The notes below the pieces were generated by a model. That model was not told the origin of the DNA and did not search any database. It was given only the letters and a program-made list of their open reading frames with translations. A DNA stretch of 64,000 nucleotides. Origin: Bradysia coprophila (lineage: Eukaryota; Arthropoda; Insecta; Diptera; Sciaridae). Where the stretch lies: assembly GCF_014529535.1 (NCBI RefSeq), contig NW_023503941.1:5082942-5146941 (forward strand), read 5' to 3'. Made by a program: the position numbers and the translations under genes. Positions 33,714 to 44,155 of the stretch are shown one piece after another (positions within the stretch are counted from its first letter, which is position 1; each line of letters begins with the position of its first letter).

Positions 33714-34025
33714 TCCTTGTTTGGAACTCAATTGGCAAGAAAAGCAGCAGACGTCAAATTAAACCGTTACAAAGAGCTTTCCGACCAAGGTTATTTCATT
33801 TTACCATTCGCAGTAGAGACGCTAGGTCCTTGGTGTGAGGAAGCTATTCGGTTCGTGGATATCCTTTGCAATTTGATCTCTGAAAGAACTGGTGAAACAA
33901 GATGTAAGGCTTATTTGAAGCAAAGAATAGGTATTGCTTTACAGCGTTCGAATGCAGCTTGTGTTATGGGTACGTTTAGAGAAGATGAATTCGGACGGTT
34001 GGACGAGATTTTTTATATACTCTGA
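33714..34025 (+). mobile_element. Retrotransposon polyprotein remnant, C-terminal end
   Basis: The translation includes LSDQGYFILPFAVETLGPWC and then YLKQRIGIALQRSNAACVMG. This matches the pattern (VPFAVETLG... QRISIAIQRGNA) found at the C-terminal end of many insect non-LTR reverse-transcriptase polyproteins. Only about 100 codons are left, and no reverse transcriptase catalytic motif lies upstream. It abuts the point where the SWIM gene breaks off, so an insertion may have caused that truncation. Confidence 0.6.
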
Positions 34026-34029
34026 TTGA

Positions 34030-35080
34030 TTTCATGGTTTGTTGAATTGTTCCTTAGTTAAGTTTTTAGTTAAGCTTTTCTCCTGTTTCTCCTGAATCAG
34101 GCCAGTTTCCATGGTTCTGGTTAAATATAATAGGGCAATTTTTGTTAAGAATAGAAGCCACTCCATGGGTGGAATTTGTTTCATGCTTTGATACAAATTT
34201 AGGGTTTAATCAATAAAAATACATATTTCGACAAAAAAAAAAAAAAAATATTTAATTGGCAGAAGATTCTGAAGATCTCGTTCTCGGATACATTTTTCTT
34301 CTTGATCGAAAAATAAATAAAGAGAACGAGTTGCCAAATTTTTTTAAAATAAAATTTACTGCAACAAACAACTTTTTGAGCTTAGAAACTGAAAACGACA
34401 CCTTTAATCGAGCGATATCATGTATTTTAGAAGTTAGAGAATTTGGCTAACGCCTTTTACTGTTCTCTGTATGAGTTTTTTGATGTGATATCATTGATTT
34501 TAGAAGTTCAGCTAGGATAACGATCTTTCAAGTTTCGAAATACTATAGAAATCATCTCGAATCTCAAAAAACACCGCAAAACTCTGTGGAAGTTAAGAAA
34601 TGCTTAAGAAGTCAATTGTCATCACAAAATCGGGGAACTATTATGGAACCAGGTTCCTTATGTCAAAACTAGCCCAAATCCATCAAAAAACCCAATGGAA
34701 GTTGATAAATACTAGATATATAACCTCTAATCCCAAAATTATGGAACTATCATTGGAGCATATGTTGAAACTACCCAAAATCCATCAAATGTCCAAAGAA
34801 AGTTGACACTACTAACCGAGATCGATCGTCGATACATTAAATGAACCGATTTTGATGCTCATTTTGTTCGCATTTCAAGCGAAGATGATGGAATTGATTT
34901 TAAGACGATATTGGCCAGAACGGAGAAACAAAAATGACTATACATAGTGGTGTGCTCAAAGCTTTCTTCGTTGGCTTTTCTTTGGGAAACGAACTAGCGC
35001 CACAGACTCCGCTACATCCATGCTATTTTTGTGTAAATAAATTGCTAATCCGAATTGTGTCAATTAATTTTTTTTTAAAT
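34030..35080. other. Repeat fragments, no gene recognised
   Basis: 34080-34210 is the dispersed repeat shared with 3190-3270 and 5815-5880. An oligo-A run lies at about 34231-34248. 34440-34810 has loose repeats of a motif like ATCTCRAAAAACACCAAAACT with TGTTGAAACTA variants. No supported ORF. Confidence 0.4.
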
Positions 35081-35081
35081 A

Positions 35082-35237
35082 CTTAAAGATGAGTACACAG
35101 TTCGCAAAATGAATGGCGAAATTTTGATATACGACAATTTGATAAAGTTGTGTGAAAATACAGCAGGTGTAGGTTGTACAGCCGGTTACGTTCCCGAACC
35201 GCAACAATTAGATCACGATTTACATGTGACTTCGTGA
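35082..35237 (+). CDS. Possible terminal exon or small ORF, unknown
   Basis: A frame open from about 35082 (after TACTTAAAG, a weak acceptor) reads through KDEYTVRKMNGEILIYDNLI to a TGA at 35235-35237, ending DHDLHVTS. The first internal ATG is at 35109, giving 42 residues. The composition looks protein-like, and the position downstream of the SWIM gene raises the possibility that it was once that gene's last exon. That link is a guess; I do not recognise the sequence. Confidence 0.25.
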   Translation, partial: LKDEYTVRKMNGEILIYDNLIKLCENTAGVGCTAGYVPEPQQLDHDLHVTS

Positions 35238-35336
35238 TTCTATAATAAGAACTAAAACTTAGCGTTCGAAGTTGTTTACACAGTGCAGCATATTAAGATA
35301 ATAGCAAATGAGAAATTGCAAAATGTAAGAATTGCG

Positions 35337-35600
35337 TCAGAATTGCCAAGGCCATTCGAAGGTGTTTACTATAGCAAAATACGAGCTCCAACTCTTCTTA
35401 TCAATGACCATCGGAAGATCACAGTTCGTTTGAACCTTTTTCTTTTCATCATTCTGTGGAATAAAATCTAGAGAAACTTCCTCACCTAATCCTAAAACAG
35501 AGTTGTCAATTATTCGAAAATCAATTTTTCCCAATAATTGATTCGACGATTCCGACGAAGAATCAACCGATGGCACGTATACCGGCACTGTCATGTCCAA
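35337..35600 (-). CDS. Unidentified 87-codon ORF
   Basis: Opens MDMTVPVYVPSVDSSSESSN and ends FEWPWQF. The amino-acid make-up (DSSSESS, LGLGEEVSLDFIPQ) is more protein-like than most short frames here. It has no recognised domain, no signal peptide and no visible partner exon. It could be a fragment of a lost gene. Confidence 0.25.
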   Translation of the reverse strand: MDMTVPVYVPSVDSSSESSNQLLGKIDFRIIDNSVLGLGEEVSLDFIPQNDEKKKVQTNCDLPMVIDKKSWSSYFAIVNTFEWPWQF

Positions 35601-35751
35601 ATGTCAAAGGTGAAGTAGCTTGGTTCCAAGAGACACGACACAGTGTGTGCTCACCTTAAAATATGACAAGTGTTCAAAAGCACACAGTCACGAGTTGACA
35701 TTCTAAAAAAGTTGAAAACACCTGTCGAACAGAAAAGTGTTTTTTGAAGAG

Positions 35752-35758
35752 TATAAAA
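35752..35758 (+). promoter_or_regulatory. TATA box of the secreted-protein gene
   Basis: TATAAAA lies 56 bp before the ATG at 35808. A TCAGTT initiator-like motif is at 35793. The TATA-to-ATG distance fits a very short 5' UTR, as is common for abundantly expressed secretory genes in insects. Confidence 0.6.
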
Positions 35759-35807
35759 GTAGCAGCAATATCGATCTTTCTATAAGTCTTTATCAGTTCT
35801 TGGAAAG

Positions 35808-36858
35808 ATGAAAACCTCTTTGCAACTTGTTGTGTGCTTCTTCGGTTTGATTATCGTAACTAAATTTGTTCAAATATTTTTCTCGTAAATAAATTTTTTC
35901 TGTTTTCTGAATTTTGCAGGTTTCTTATGCTCAGAATACTGAGCAACAGTACGACATTGTTCCCGGCATAAATGATTTTCCAAAGCCATTTGCCAGAGCT
36001 CTCGGTAAATTCAACGCTAACGCTCGTGAGTGGTACGGAAAAATAGACCAAGCTATGTACGACGCTCATGATGCAATCCTGAAGAAAGCAAACATAATCT
36101 ATACGCAATACAGAAATTTGGCGACTAAATTGCGTGAAACTTCAGACGCTTTCACCGGCAGTGCGGATGAAATTGCTGATGTCAAAAACGCTGCGAATGA
36201 TGTTCTTCATGACATGGATCAATCAGACAAATTAGATGTGGATATTATAATCGCTCCGCTGACTGGAAGACCAATGATGGGAGACAATTTAATGACATAC
36301 CCCTCTGAGGATCTACATGCTCTTTTACGTCTTCCATATGACACTCTATTCAATTTCTTAATCATCGAAAAAACCAAAAGCGAAGATTGTGTAAAATCCG
36401 TTTTTTCGGCAGCAACCAAATACTACGAGGAAAAATTGAAACGTTACTATTATGATGAAGTGCTTTCGTACTCTACGGACCCTGATACATTATTTAAAGA
36501 ACTTGATGGAAAAATGGAAGCTGCCAGAAAAGGTGCGAACGATTTAATCGCGAAAATCAAGATATGCGGTAAATTAGATTCAAAAACAAATTGCGTGAAG
36601 GAAATTGTGAGTTAAAACCGAACCATTAAATGTACGTAGATTAAATTCCAATATTTTCTCGATTCACAGCATGACAAATACAGTGATTCAAGTGACCTAG
36701 CGGAACATTATCTATTCAAGGATGTTACGAGTTATGCTCAAAGCCTTAGTAAATCGTTGGACTTCCAAGCTCCTGGAGGCCCTGATACGCTACTGGGTCG
36801 TTTTGGCGAAGAATACAAAAAAACTGTAGCAGACGCATTTGCCAACTGTTCGAGCTGA
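35808..36858 (+). CDS. Secreted protein of unknown family, three exons, 307 residues
   Basis: Exons 35808-35855, 35920-36606 and 36670-36858 (TGA). Intron 1 is 64 bp (GTAACT...TTTTGCAG) and intron 2 is 63 bp (GTGAGT...TTCACAG); both are phase 0. The first exon codes a signal peptide (MKTSLQLVVCFFGLII, then VSYA). The mature protein is rich in Asp, Lys and Ala and probably mostly helical, with segments such as EWYGKIDQAMYDAHDAILKK and AATKYYEEKLKRYY. Four cysteines (SEDCVKS, KICGKL, TNCVKE, ANCSS) could form two disulphides near the C terminus. A TATA box lies at 35752 and an AATAAA at 36960-36965. A salivary, gut or haemolymph protein would fit, but I do not recognise the family. Confidence 0.8.
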
Positions 36859-36959
36859 TCAGTCTATTGACTGATTTTACCTTCGATACACTTTTTTCAT
36901 TTTTTTAGAGGATTTTGTGACACGAGAAATAATTTGGATCGAAACTTTGAATTTCATTA

Positions 36960-36965
36960 AATAAA
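36960..36965 (+). terminator. Polyadenylation signal of the secreted-protein gene
   Basis: AATAAA about 100 bp after the TGA at 36858, with nearby T-rich sequence (36980s onward) as expected for cleavage. Confidence 0.55.
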
Positions 36966-36979
36966 TTATTTGCACTGTC

Positions 36980-38576
36980 TCTCAGTGTTTATTTTGTTCC
37001 GTCACAAACTTGCCAAAAAAGAAAATGTTTGAATAATACCTCCACGTAGATGAAATCGAAATATTTTTGTGAGAATAAATATTTCTACATAAATCAAAAT
37101 GGCAGTACACACTCGACGAGTCTCTCAGGGAAATATAACACAGAAAAATATTTCCAATCATCATCACTCTCAGTAATTTTGAATCAATGAATTCGAGATA
37201 CTTTGGAGCGCACAGTCTAAAATAACGTACGTAAATGAAAATTTCGTATTTAAGTATATTTGTGATAACCGTTTTGGACAGTAGGGCCAACGCAAGCGAA
37301 ATTACGTAAATACGAAATGACATACGCAATTTAAGACTTTGGAGGAGCGCAATTTTCCGCTTATTTACCATAGCATCGGATAAACTACTTTTCCGCTAAT
37401 TGTTTGATGACGTTACCGATTCCAACAGTTTTGTTTAGCGTTTTTTATCTCGTGGCAACCAAGATCCTACAAAGATACGAAGACGTAATTCAATCGACAT
37501 TTGAATGACTTCTTTCATTGCTTAAGCAGTTTAATGTTATGTTGAAAAAAGAACGAAGAAAATTTTTTGAGATGCGGCATCATGTCCGGAGCGATAGCGG
37601 AGGACTTGACGCAGTCTAACTCCAAAAAAAGAACGAAGAAATTTTTTTGAGACGCGGCAACTATATATAGGCGAGAATTCTACTAAACCAAATTATTTTT
37701 AAAATATTCTCACTTGAAATACATAGAAAATGAGCTATTACACTCCTACCAAATACATGAAAAATGACATTCTCCAAACAATCAAAATCTTTCAATTTAT
37801 GTCTACCTATCTATCGATGGTCGATCTTGGAAAATCCGCAGCCAATCTCTATGAAACTTTGCAGGAACCTTAGTCAGGCCATTAGAAATTAAGTTTCATT
37901 CATCATTATTCCAGGAAAATTTATCTGTCACATGCGACACAGATTTTTTTGGTAAAATTTTGGTTGTTTCCAGTCAATTTTTTTTTTGGTAAAAATTATT
38001 TGGCAGATGATGAGGAAAATTAAGCCAGCTTGCTTGAACTAATTGGATGAAAAATTTAATTTTTGCGTAAGGAAGCTGAAAGCGTCAACTCTAGCGATAT
38101 CATCAATTTTAGAAATTATACTACAAAGACTGCGTCACACTTTTCTCGTAAAGATTTTGTTGGGATAAGTGTTATAGCTGTATTAGGGTAACGGACGTAT
38201 TAGGGCTACGTAAGGATTAAGATCACGGACGAATTAGGGTTACGGACGCATTAGGGTCACGTACGCAACAAGTTTACTGGTCGTACTGGGTCGTACGGGG
38301 CTCAGTCTGTCTCCGACTGTTCTGACGGCTTGTTTTTCCTACGTTGTTTTCGATAATTTTTTTTCTTAACTTGCTTGTATCTTGCGTGCTTTCAAATGAG
38401 TTTTTTTTTTCAACATATAGTAGCAGGAATTGTTTTGTTTCCGAAATTTCAGTTGTTAGATTTATTTGTATTTGTTCTATTAAACAAATAAAAAAAAACT
38501 TAAAAAAAAATGTTTGGTCACTGCATTGACGCATCATTAAAACACATAATAGGTCAAAAAAAAAATTATCTGAGCT
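36980..38576. other. Intergenic repeats
   Basis: 37537-37670 holds two copies of AAAGAACGAAGAAATTTTTTTGAG. 37915-38030 resembles the GTGACGCATTCTGCG family (GGCAGATGATGAGGAAAA). 38170-38335 is a fragment, on the - strand, of the long AGCCCCGTACG element (CGTACGGGGCTCAG with GACTGTTCTGACGGCTTGTT). No supported gene. Confidence 0.5.
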
Positions 38577-39488
38577 TCATTCTATCAAATTTTGAAAAGC
38601 GAACCACGGAGCTGATCCTGGCAATCCAGCGAAGCCGTGTCTGAATTCGACTTTCCCGAGATAAACAGCTACGAAGTTTCCATAATTTTCGGGTAATTCA
38701 TCCCAACCTTGCCTATAGAGCATCCATGCTCTGTGTCTTCCAAATTCCCGAGCTTTCTTTTCATCTCTACCCAAACAGGACCAGTAACCACAACCTTCAT
38801 CGTCCACTATTCTTCGAATCCAAGAACTTTCATCTGTACGCAAAACTGAAGCTTCATGCAATTTCCTTGCGTCCCTCATACTAGCACCACTTTCAAGTTT
38901 AGCATATAGAACTGCAACTGCCTCCACAAATCTGTCATCAAAATGCTTGGGAAAAGATATTGTTGAATAGAAATAGCCCTTAAAAGCAATGTATGTCCCT
39001 GCTGTGACCTTTAAAAGTTCAAGACCAATAGAAGTACTCAGACGTGCATACTGAGCCAATATTTTCGAACAAATTTGAGATGGACGACCTGGTTCTATTA
39101 TGATGCTAGAAACTATGTGATTCGCTTCATCAAGCCATCGTAGACTACCATGAACATTACCTTTCCAAGGCATACCTCGACTTTCGTTCCTGGAAGCCGC
39201 TCGTACCGCTTCCAGTGCATCATGAATCATAGACGCGTGCGCCGCACCCATTATTACTGCTGGATCGTCGACTGGTATTTTTTGTCCACATCGAAGCCAC
39301 ACGTGGAGTACTAATGCCGATCTAAACATACCTTCGTCTAAGCGCCAAAATGTCTTTTTAACAGCTTCAGCAATTCTTGCGTCCGGATCGGTTAGGTCGT
39401 CGTTAAATTTTGAATTTGTATCGCTTTCCGACAATAGTATTTGCCTTCCAGTATCGACGACACTCGGTGTAAACCATTCGAGATTCAT
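38577..39488 (-). CDS. Unidentified 303-residue ORF
   Basis: A single open frame begins MNLEWFTPSVVDTGRQILLS and ends APWFAFQNLIE. The frame stays open upstream of this ATG to 39557 (SDRWWSPIESTTLKALYNIQ), where a TAG can double as a splice acceptor, so the real start may lie in an earlier exon. It is globular and Trp- and Arg-containing, with no signal peptide or membrane segment; typical stretches are GSLRWLDEANHIVSSIII and FVEAVAVLYAKLESGASMRD. An intact frame of this length in such AT-rich DNA is unlikely by chance. I do not recognise the family. A captured viral gene is one possibility, because it is largely intronless and surrounded by repeats, but no motif proves it. Confidence 0.55.
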   Translation of the reverse strand: MNLEWFTPSVVDTGRQILLSESDTNSKFNDDLTDPDARIAEAVKKTFWRLDEGMFRSALVLHVWLRCGQKIPVDDPAVIMGAAHASMIHDALEAVRAASRNESRGMPWKGNVHGSLRWLDEANHIVSSIIIEPGRPSQICSKILAQYARLSTSIGLELLKVTAGTYIAFKGYFYSTISFPKHFDDRFVEAVAVLYAKLESGASMRDARKLHEASVLRTDESSWIRRIVDDEGCGYWSCLGRDEKKAREFGRHRAWMLYRQGWDELPENYGNFVAVYLGKVEFRHGFAGLPGSAPWFAFQNLIE

Positions 39489-39689
39489 TCGTTTTATTTG
39501 TATATTGTAAAGAGCTTTAAGGGTTGTCGATTCGATTGGTGACCACCATCGGTCGCTCTATCGTCCGTGCCGCTTCAGGAATAATCACCTAAACCAATAC
39601 GTAGACAATGATGGTGCAGGTGCATAGGCTAATACTTACTGCACTACACTAAACACTACGATGTTAATGGTCTCCAGAAAGTTCGTCGT

Positions 39690-40040
39690 AGACAGGAGTT
39701 TTGGAACGAGTATTTTAAAAGTTCACTTAAAAGTGTATCAGATCAAAAGATTGAGAATACTCGTTCCAAGACTTCTGTCAAGGGGAAAACCACTCGGGTA
39801 ATTGATTACACACCCTGCTCGGAATTGCCGGAGAATCCGGTAATTAAACGGAATTGACAGGAATTAATGGGAATTGAAAGAAATTGACAGGAATTGAAAG
39901 GAAATAGAGCAAATCCGGTAATTAGACGAGTTGCTCCGGTAATTGAGGTAATTAAAGGGAATTGAAAGGAATTAGAAATTGATATGCCACCCTTTTGGCG
40001 TGTGGTTTTCCCCTCCACTTCTGTCTTCACAGATTGGTTG
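39690..40040. mobile_element. Small hairpin element and GGAATTGA-type repeats
   Basis: GACAGGAGTTTTGGAACGAG at about 39691 is mirrored by CTCGTTCCAAGACTTCTGTC at 39760-39779. From 39835 to 39975 follows a loose array of GGAATTGACAGGAATT units. GGTTTTCCCC near 40005-40015 is the inverse of GGGGAAAACC at 39782, so the whole may be one inserted element between the two - strand ORFs. Confidence 0.5.
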
Positions 40041-40163
40041 AGGTTTCAATCCTTTATCAGTTTCGCCACTACATCAACGTCTATCGTCTATGGTTCACAT
40101 TTTAATACCCATTTAAACCTACAGTGAAGTAAGACATCGTTACCTTTCCAGCGAAACAAGTCG

Positions 40164-40415
40164 TCAATCACAAGCTTTCAGCATAGCATAAACAACTGCT
40201 AAAGACTCCAATCTATAGTCAATGTGAAGAGTAGTACTTAGTTCCTTCATCCACATCATTCCGTAAGTATACAACATTTTCCAGTCACCTTCCATCAATA
40301 CATCGATGTGTTTATATTTGGCTTTATATTCGCCATCCATTGGCTCGTAGGTGTGCCATCGTAAGTTTTTCCACGACTTTGTCCACTCGTCTACCATTTT
40401 TACGCTCGCCGTCAT
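40164..40415 (-). CDS. Unidentified 83-residue ORF, possible partner of 38577-39488
   Basis: Begins MTASVKMVDEWTKSWKNLRW and ends VVYAMLKACD. It has protein-like composition, rich in Trp, Met and Lys, with no recognised domain. It lies on the same strand about 0.7 kb upstream of the 303-residue ORF, with a repeat between them. I looked for a donor that would join the two; GGAAAG-GTAACG just past the stop is good, but an in-frame TGA precedes it. They may be one interrupted gene. Confidence 0.35.
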   Translation of the reverse strand: MTASVKMVDEWTKSWKNLRWHTYEPMDGEYKAKYKHIDVLMEGDWKMLYTYGMMWMKELSTTLHIDYRLESLAVVYAMLKACD

Positions 40416-40419
40416 AACT

Positions 40420-42053
40420 GTTATCTAAAAAATCACCGTCAAAAAAAAAAGAGTTTTTAAAATCGTTTGAAAAATCATCTAAAGCTGAACAACTTGACTT
40501 TTAAAATATCCTTTTTTAGAGCAAAAATTATGTTCCACGACACAAGAGAAAACATCGCAAAAATGAGAAGATGATTATGAGCTTAATGCTATATTACCAC
40601 ATCTACCTACTTTTTGTTTAATTCTAATTCGTTCAGACCTCACTGGATCAACCGTTGTTGTTAATTTAAAAGGGCTGTGTCTATTTATGAGTTCCATTAT
40701 TCGTTTGTATATTTTTCGTCTTAATTGACTCCATTAGATATTTACAATTTTAATTGCATATTAATTAAATAATTGGATTTTTTTCGTAGATAAGAGAATG
40801 AACTTGATCATTGTGCAGAAGATCATTGTGAAGAAAAAAATTAAACAAATGTTTGGAGAATATGTACGACGCCGTTCAAAAAAAACGTTCATTTTGAGGG
40901 ATGAAGGAAGGGTACACAGCAAGGATGTGACTGTGATGTTAAAAGGTATAAGATATGACTCAGTGACCTTTCTTTCTTAGACCTTACATTTCTAGTTTTC
41001 TCACCCACACTGCCTTGATGTTCTAGTCGTTCAAAGTTTCTATCAAAATGAATTAGGGTACCGGCACCAGTATTCGGCCAAATAAGAATTGTAGCTGGCT
41101 TTACTGATTTTATTATGAATATTAATAAAACTAATATTTGCCTCTTGAATTAAAATTGCATTTAGCATTTAATTAAGATTTTTAGACCTGTACGAAGTAC
41201 TGGGGTCTTATAGGTTCACGCATTTGTAACACTCCGAATTGGACTCCCTGAATAAGCGGAAACCTACTGTGGTTGTACAGAGATGGCAAATCAGCGGAAA
41301 AAACATACCAACAGACGAGAAATTGTGAATATGTGTTGGTCGTTTCCGGCATCCCATATATGGACATCTATTTATCTATATTGAGCTACATATACAGGCA
41401 GATTTATCTGAAAAATGTTTATTTACAGTGAAATGTAGCTGTTTTAATAGGAATATTATGAATTTTGACTTCGTAGGGGGTTGATTTTAAAGGGCAAATA
41501 AGTTTTCAGCAGAGCAGAATGAAGTGGGAGAGATGGTGAGTTTCACCATATATGAAAGAGTGATACATATACGACAAAGTCGTAGCTTCATTTAACTATG
41601 AAATTTAACAAGGAATACCAGCTGAAAATCAGTGTTACCAACTGAGGTTTTTTTGGCCTATGTTTTTCTTCTACATGTCGTATTATATCTCTCATTCATA
41701 TGTATGGTTTCACATTATAGGCATTTGACACCAATAGGTGTTTCGTACTGGTCGGCGTTAGCCTATGTTTCTAATGATAATTACGGATATTTAATAAATT
41801 ATTTAATATTTTTAATTAAATCTCAAAGTTGAAAAACACAGATTTTCTTGTTATCGGCTACAATGTACAGGGTTCGGATATCGGTTCTAATTAATTTACA
41901 TTGATCAAATTATTACTTTTCACGGTTGAAATACATTGTTGTGATTAATTAACTAATCACCAAATTGCATTGATTTAACTAGTTTACCTAAACGTTTTTG
42001 CAATGAAATGATGCGGTGTTTTGTTCAAACACAACACACACAATACACTATGA
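40420..42053. other. Intergenic, no gene recognised
   Basis: AT-rich sequence. 41190-41225 (CTGTACGAAGTACTGGGGTC) resembles a terminus related to the GTACTTCGTACGGGGCT element. 41545-41720 has CATATATGAAAGAGTGATA and related palindromic pieces also seen at 25963. Short frames at 40798-40980 and 41632-41832 are not supported. Confidence 0.4.
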
Positions 42054-42061
42054 AACACAAC

Positions 42062-42411
42062 TAGGGATGGTAGACGTTCAAAATTATCGATAATATCGAT
42101 CGAAAGAAATTATCGATAATTGATTAATCATATCGTTATCGATAATTTAATAATTATCAAAATATCGAAATTCGACAATTATGAAAACATCGATATTTTG
42201 ATATTTATCTGAAAATTCATGATAATAAACCGATATATCGATAAATATCGGATTTTCGGACCGAAATATCCATATATCGAATTATCAAAATATCAAAATA
42301 TCAATAATTATCGATTATCGATATTTTTTTTGATAATTTTCGATAAAAAAAGTCGATAATTATCGATTATCGATAATTACCGATAATCATTATCATTATC
42401 GCCCATGCCTA
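42062..42411. mobile_element. hAT-type MITE made of TATCGATAAT repeats, 8-bp target duplication
   Basis: AACACAAC flanks both sides exactly (42054-42061 and 42412-42419). The ends TAGGGATGG (42062) and CCATGCCTA (to 42411) are imperfect inverted repeats of the hAT type. The 350-bp body is almost entirely permutations of ATTATCGATAAT, ATATCGAT and AAATATCG. It has no coding capacity, so it would be mobilised in trans. Confidence 0.85.
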
Positions 42412-42419
42412 AACACAAC

Positions 42420-43210
42420 GGAACATGACAGATGTGCCGCAAGTTTGTATACAATTTTCACATCATCTTGGATGGCTAATAATTCAGTGAATTTAACTTT
42501 TTTCGAGTATCTGTAAATGTTTAGTTTAGGTTCAAAACTAATTAAATATCGGGGAAAACCCGTAAAAACAATAAATCGAAAGTGAATTAAATATGAATGA
42601 AGTGTGGACGAAAACGAGTTTTTGTAGAGAAAACCTGTGCCCTATCATGGCGCCACGTTAGTTAGTAAAAAAATTAGGGACGAAGGAACATATGTACAGC
42701 AACTTGTTGACTTTCCCCCTTTGGCTCCCACGACTCTTAAAGTACGTTAATCGTAATCTGGGCGTCAATGCGAGTTCAACGAGCTATCGCACGTTCCATA
42801 TGGTTAATATTTGGCCGAGATATTACACTTCAAAATATGGACTTTTGTATGGGAAAGATCGAGTGATCGCCATGAGAGTGACTAAAAATATCGGAAACCT
42901 GCGAAACTTTTTTACCCGGAAAAAGTATTTTCGTCACAAAAAGGATGTGTCTTTTGGGTTTGTTTATTAGAGTAGACCCTGTATTTTATACTAAGACCGT
43001 TCTACCCACAATTCACTTTTTGGCATAGACAAGAAAGCTTTTAGAGTGTCAATACCTCGAAAAACTAGAAGATTTTCAAAAAATCGTCTTGGGCAAAGCA
43101 TAGAACATTTTTGGAAATATTTTTTTTGGTCTTAAAATTTTCTTTAGACTTCGCTGAGTCGGATCAGCTAGGTCCAGAAGCTCGGATGGAAAATATTCAA
43201 AAATTGACCG
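42420..43210. other. Intergenic, dispersed repeat scraps
   Basis: GCGAGTTCAACGAGCTATCG at 42770 recurs near 45293 and, inverted, near 51661. The 92-codon frame at 42692-42970 runs across this repeat and is not supported as a gene. Confidence 0.4.
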
Positions 43211-43214
43211 ACCC

Positions 43215-43475
43215 TGATAGCCAGTATATAGTTGTTTATTACTAGTATACAGTTATATAAGAACAGTATATAGTTGCATATAACCAGTATATAGTTGTAT
43301 ATAACCAGTATATAGTTGTATATAACCAGCATATAGTTGTATATGACCAGTATATAGTTGCATATAACGAGTATATAGTTGCATATAACCAGTATATAGT
43401 TGTATATAGCCAGTATATAGTTGTATATACCCAATATATAGTTGTATATAGCCAGTATATAGTTTTATATATGTT
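43215..43475. repeat. Minisatellite, 21-bp unit CAGTATATAGTTGTATATAAC
   Basis: About 12 tandem copies with scattered substitutions. The unit length is a multiple of three, so both - strand frames that pass through it (repeats of ILVIYNY and of LYTGYIQ) are open by construction and not genes. Confidence 0.85.
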
Positions 43476-43794
43476 TGGTAGTTCAAAGAATGGAACAGGA
43501 TGTCACCCTAAAAATGTAGGGCAGTTAGAAAAATGTTTTAATTTGACACAAACGAACTAAACCAACAATAACTTACAAAAGAGATGATATCAGGCAAAAA
43601 CCTCTTAGAAGAGAAAGGGTGACACAAGTCCTTTACTTACAAAAGTAGTGATATCAGAAAGCGTGACGCTCAAAGCTCCGATACGCAAAAATTTAACTTT
43701 TCAACCAGTCATGTATATTCAAAATATTGAGTCACAAATGGCAGATGATGAGGAAAACAAAACAAACTGTAATAGTATTTTACAAAACTAGGGA

Positions 43795-44155
43795 TAAAAA
43801 GATGAAAAGTAGAGTTTTCGTGTGAATTTTGTTGATCCGAGGCGAAGCCGAGGTAAATAAACACACGAAAACGATACTTTTCACTTTTTATCCCGAGTTA
43901 TGTAATGGATTTTACGTGTTACGGCATGTTTCATTTTCATTTACATTGCCTAATCACGTAAAGCATTGTACTTACGAGGTTACAAGTTGTGTATTTGACA
44001 AGTGGGGAATACAGCCCTCCCCTTCAGGTCGGGCTGTAACACCCCACTTATCAAATACACAACTTGAAACCTCGGAAGTAATATACTATTACATGCTAAG
44101 GGCGTCGAAAGAAGTGCTTGAAACATGAAAAGTACGGTTTTCGACGCATGTAAAA
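43795..44155. mobile_element. Inverted-repeat element shared with 53.10-53.29 kb
   Basis: AAAAGATGAAAAGTAGAGTT, then CCGAGGCGAAGCCGAGG, and GTCGAAAGAAGTGCTTGAAA match the complement of 53100-53290. Between them (43920-44090) this copy has an extra hairpin with CCCCACTTATCAAATACACAACTTG, which the 53-kb copy lacks. That hairpin also resembles 6405-6500. Confidence 0.6.

Noticed and set aside
42692..42970. 92-codon frame with basic composition
   Set aside because: Contains a dispersed repeat scrap present in at least two other places and has no gene-like features.
43168..43486. Two - strand frames with YNYILVI and LYTGYIQ repeats
   Set aside because: By-products of the 21-bp AT-rich minisatellite.
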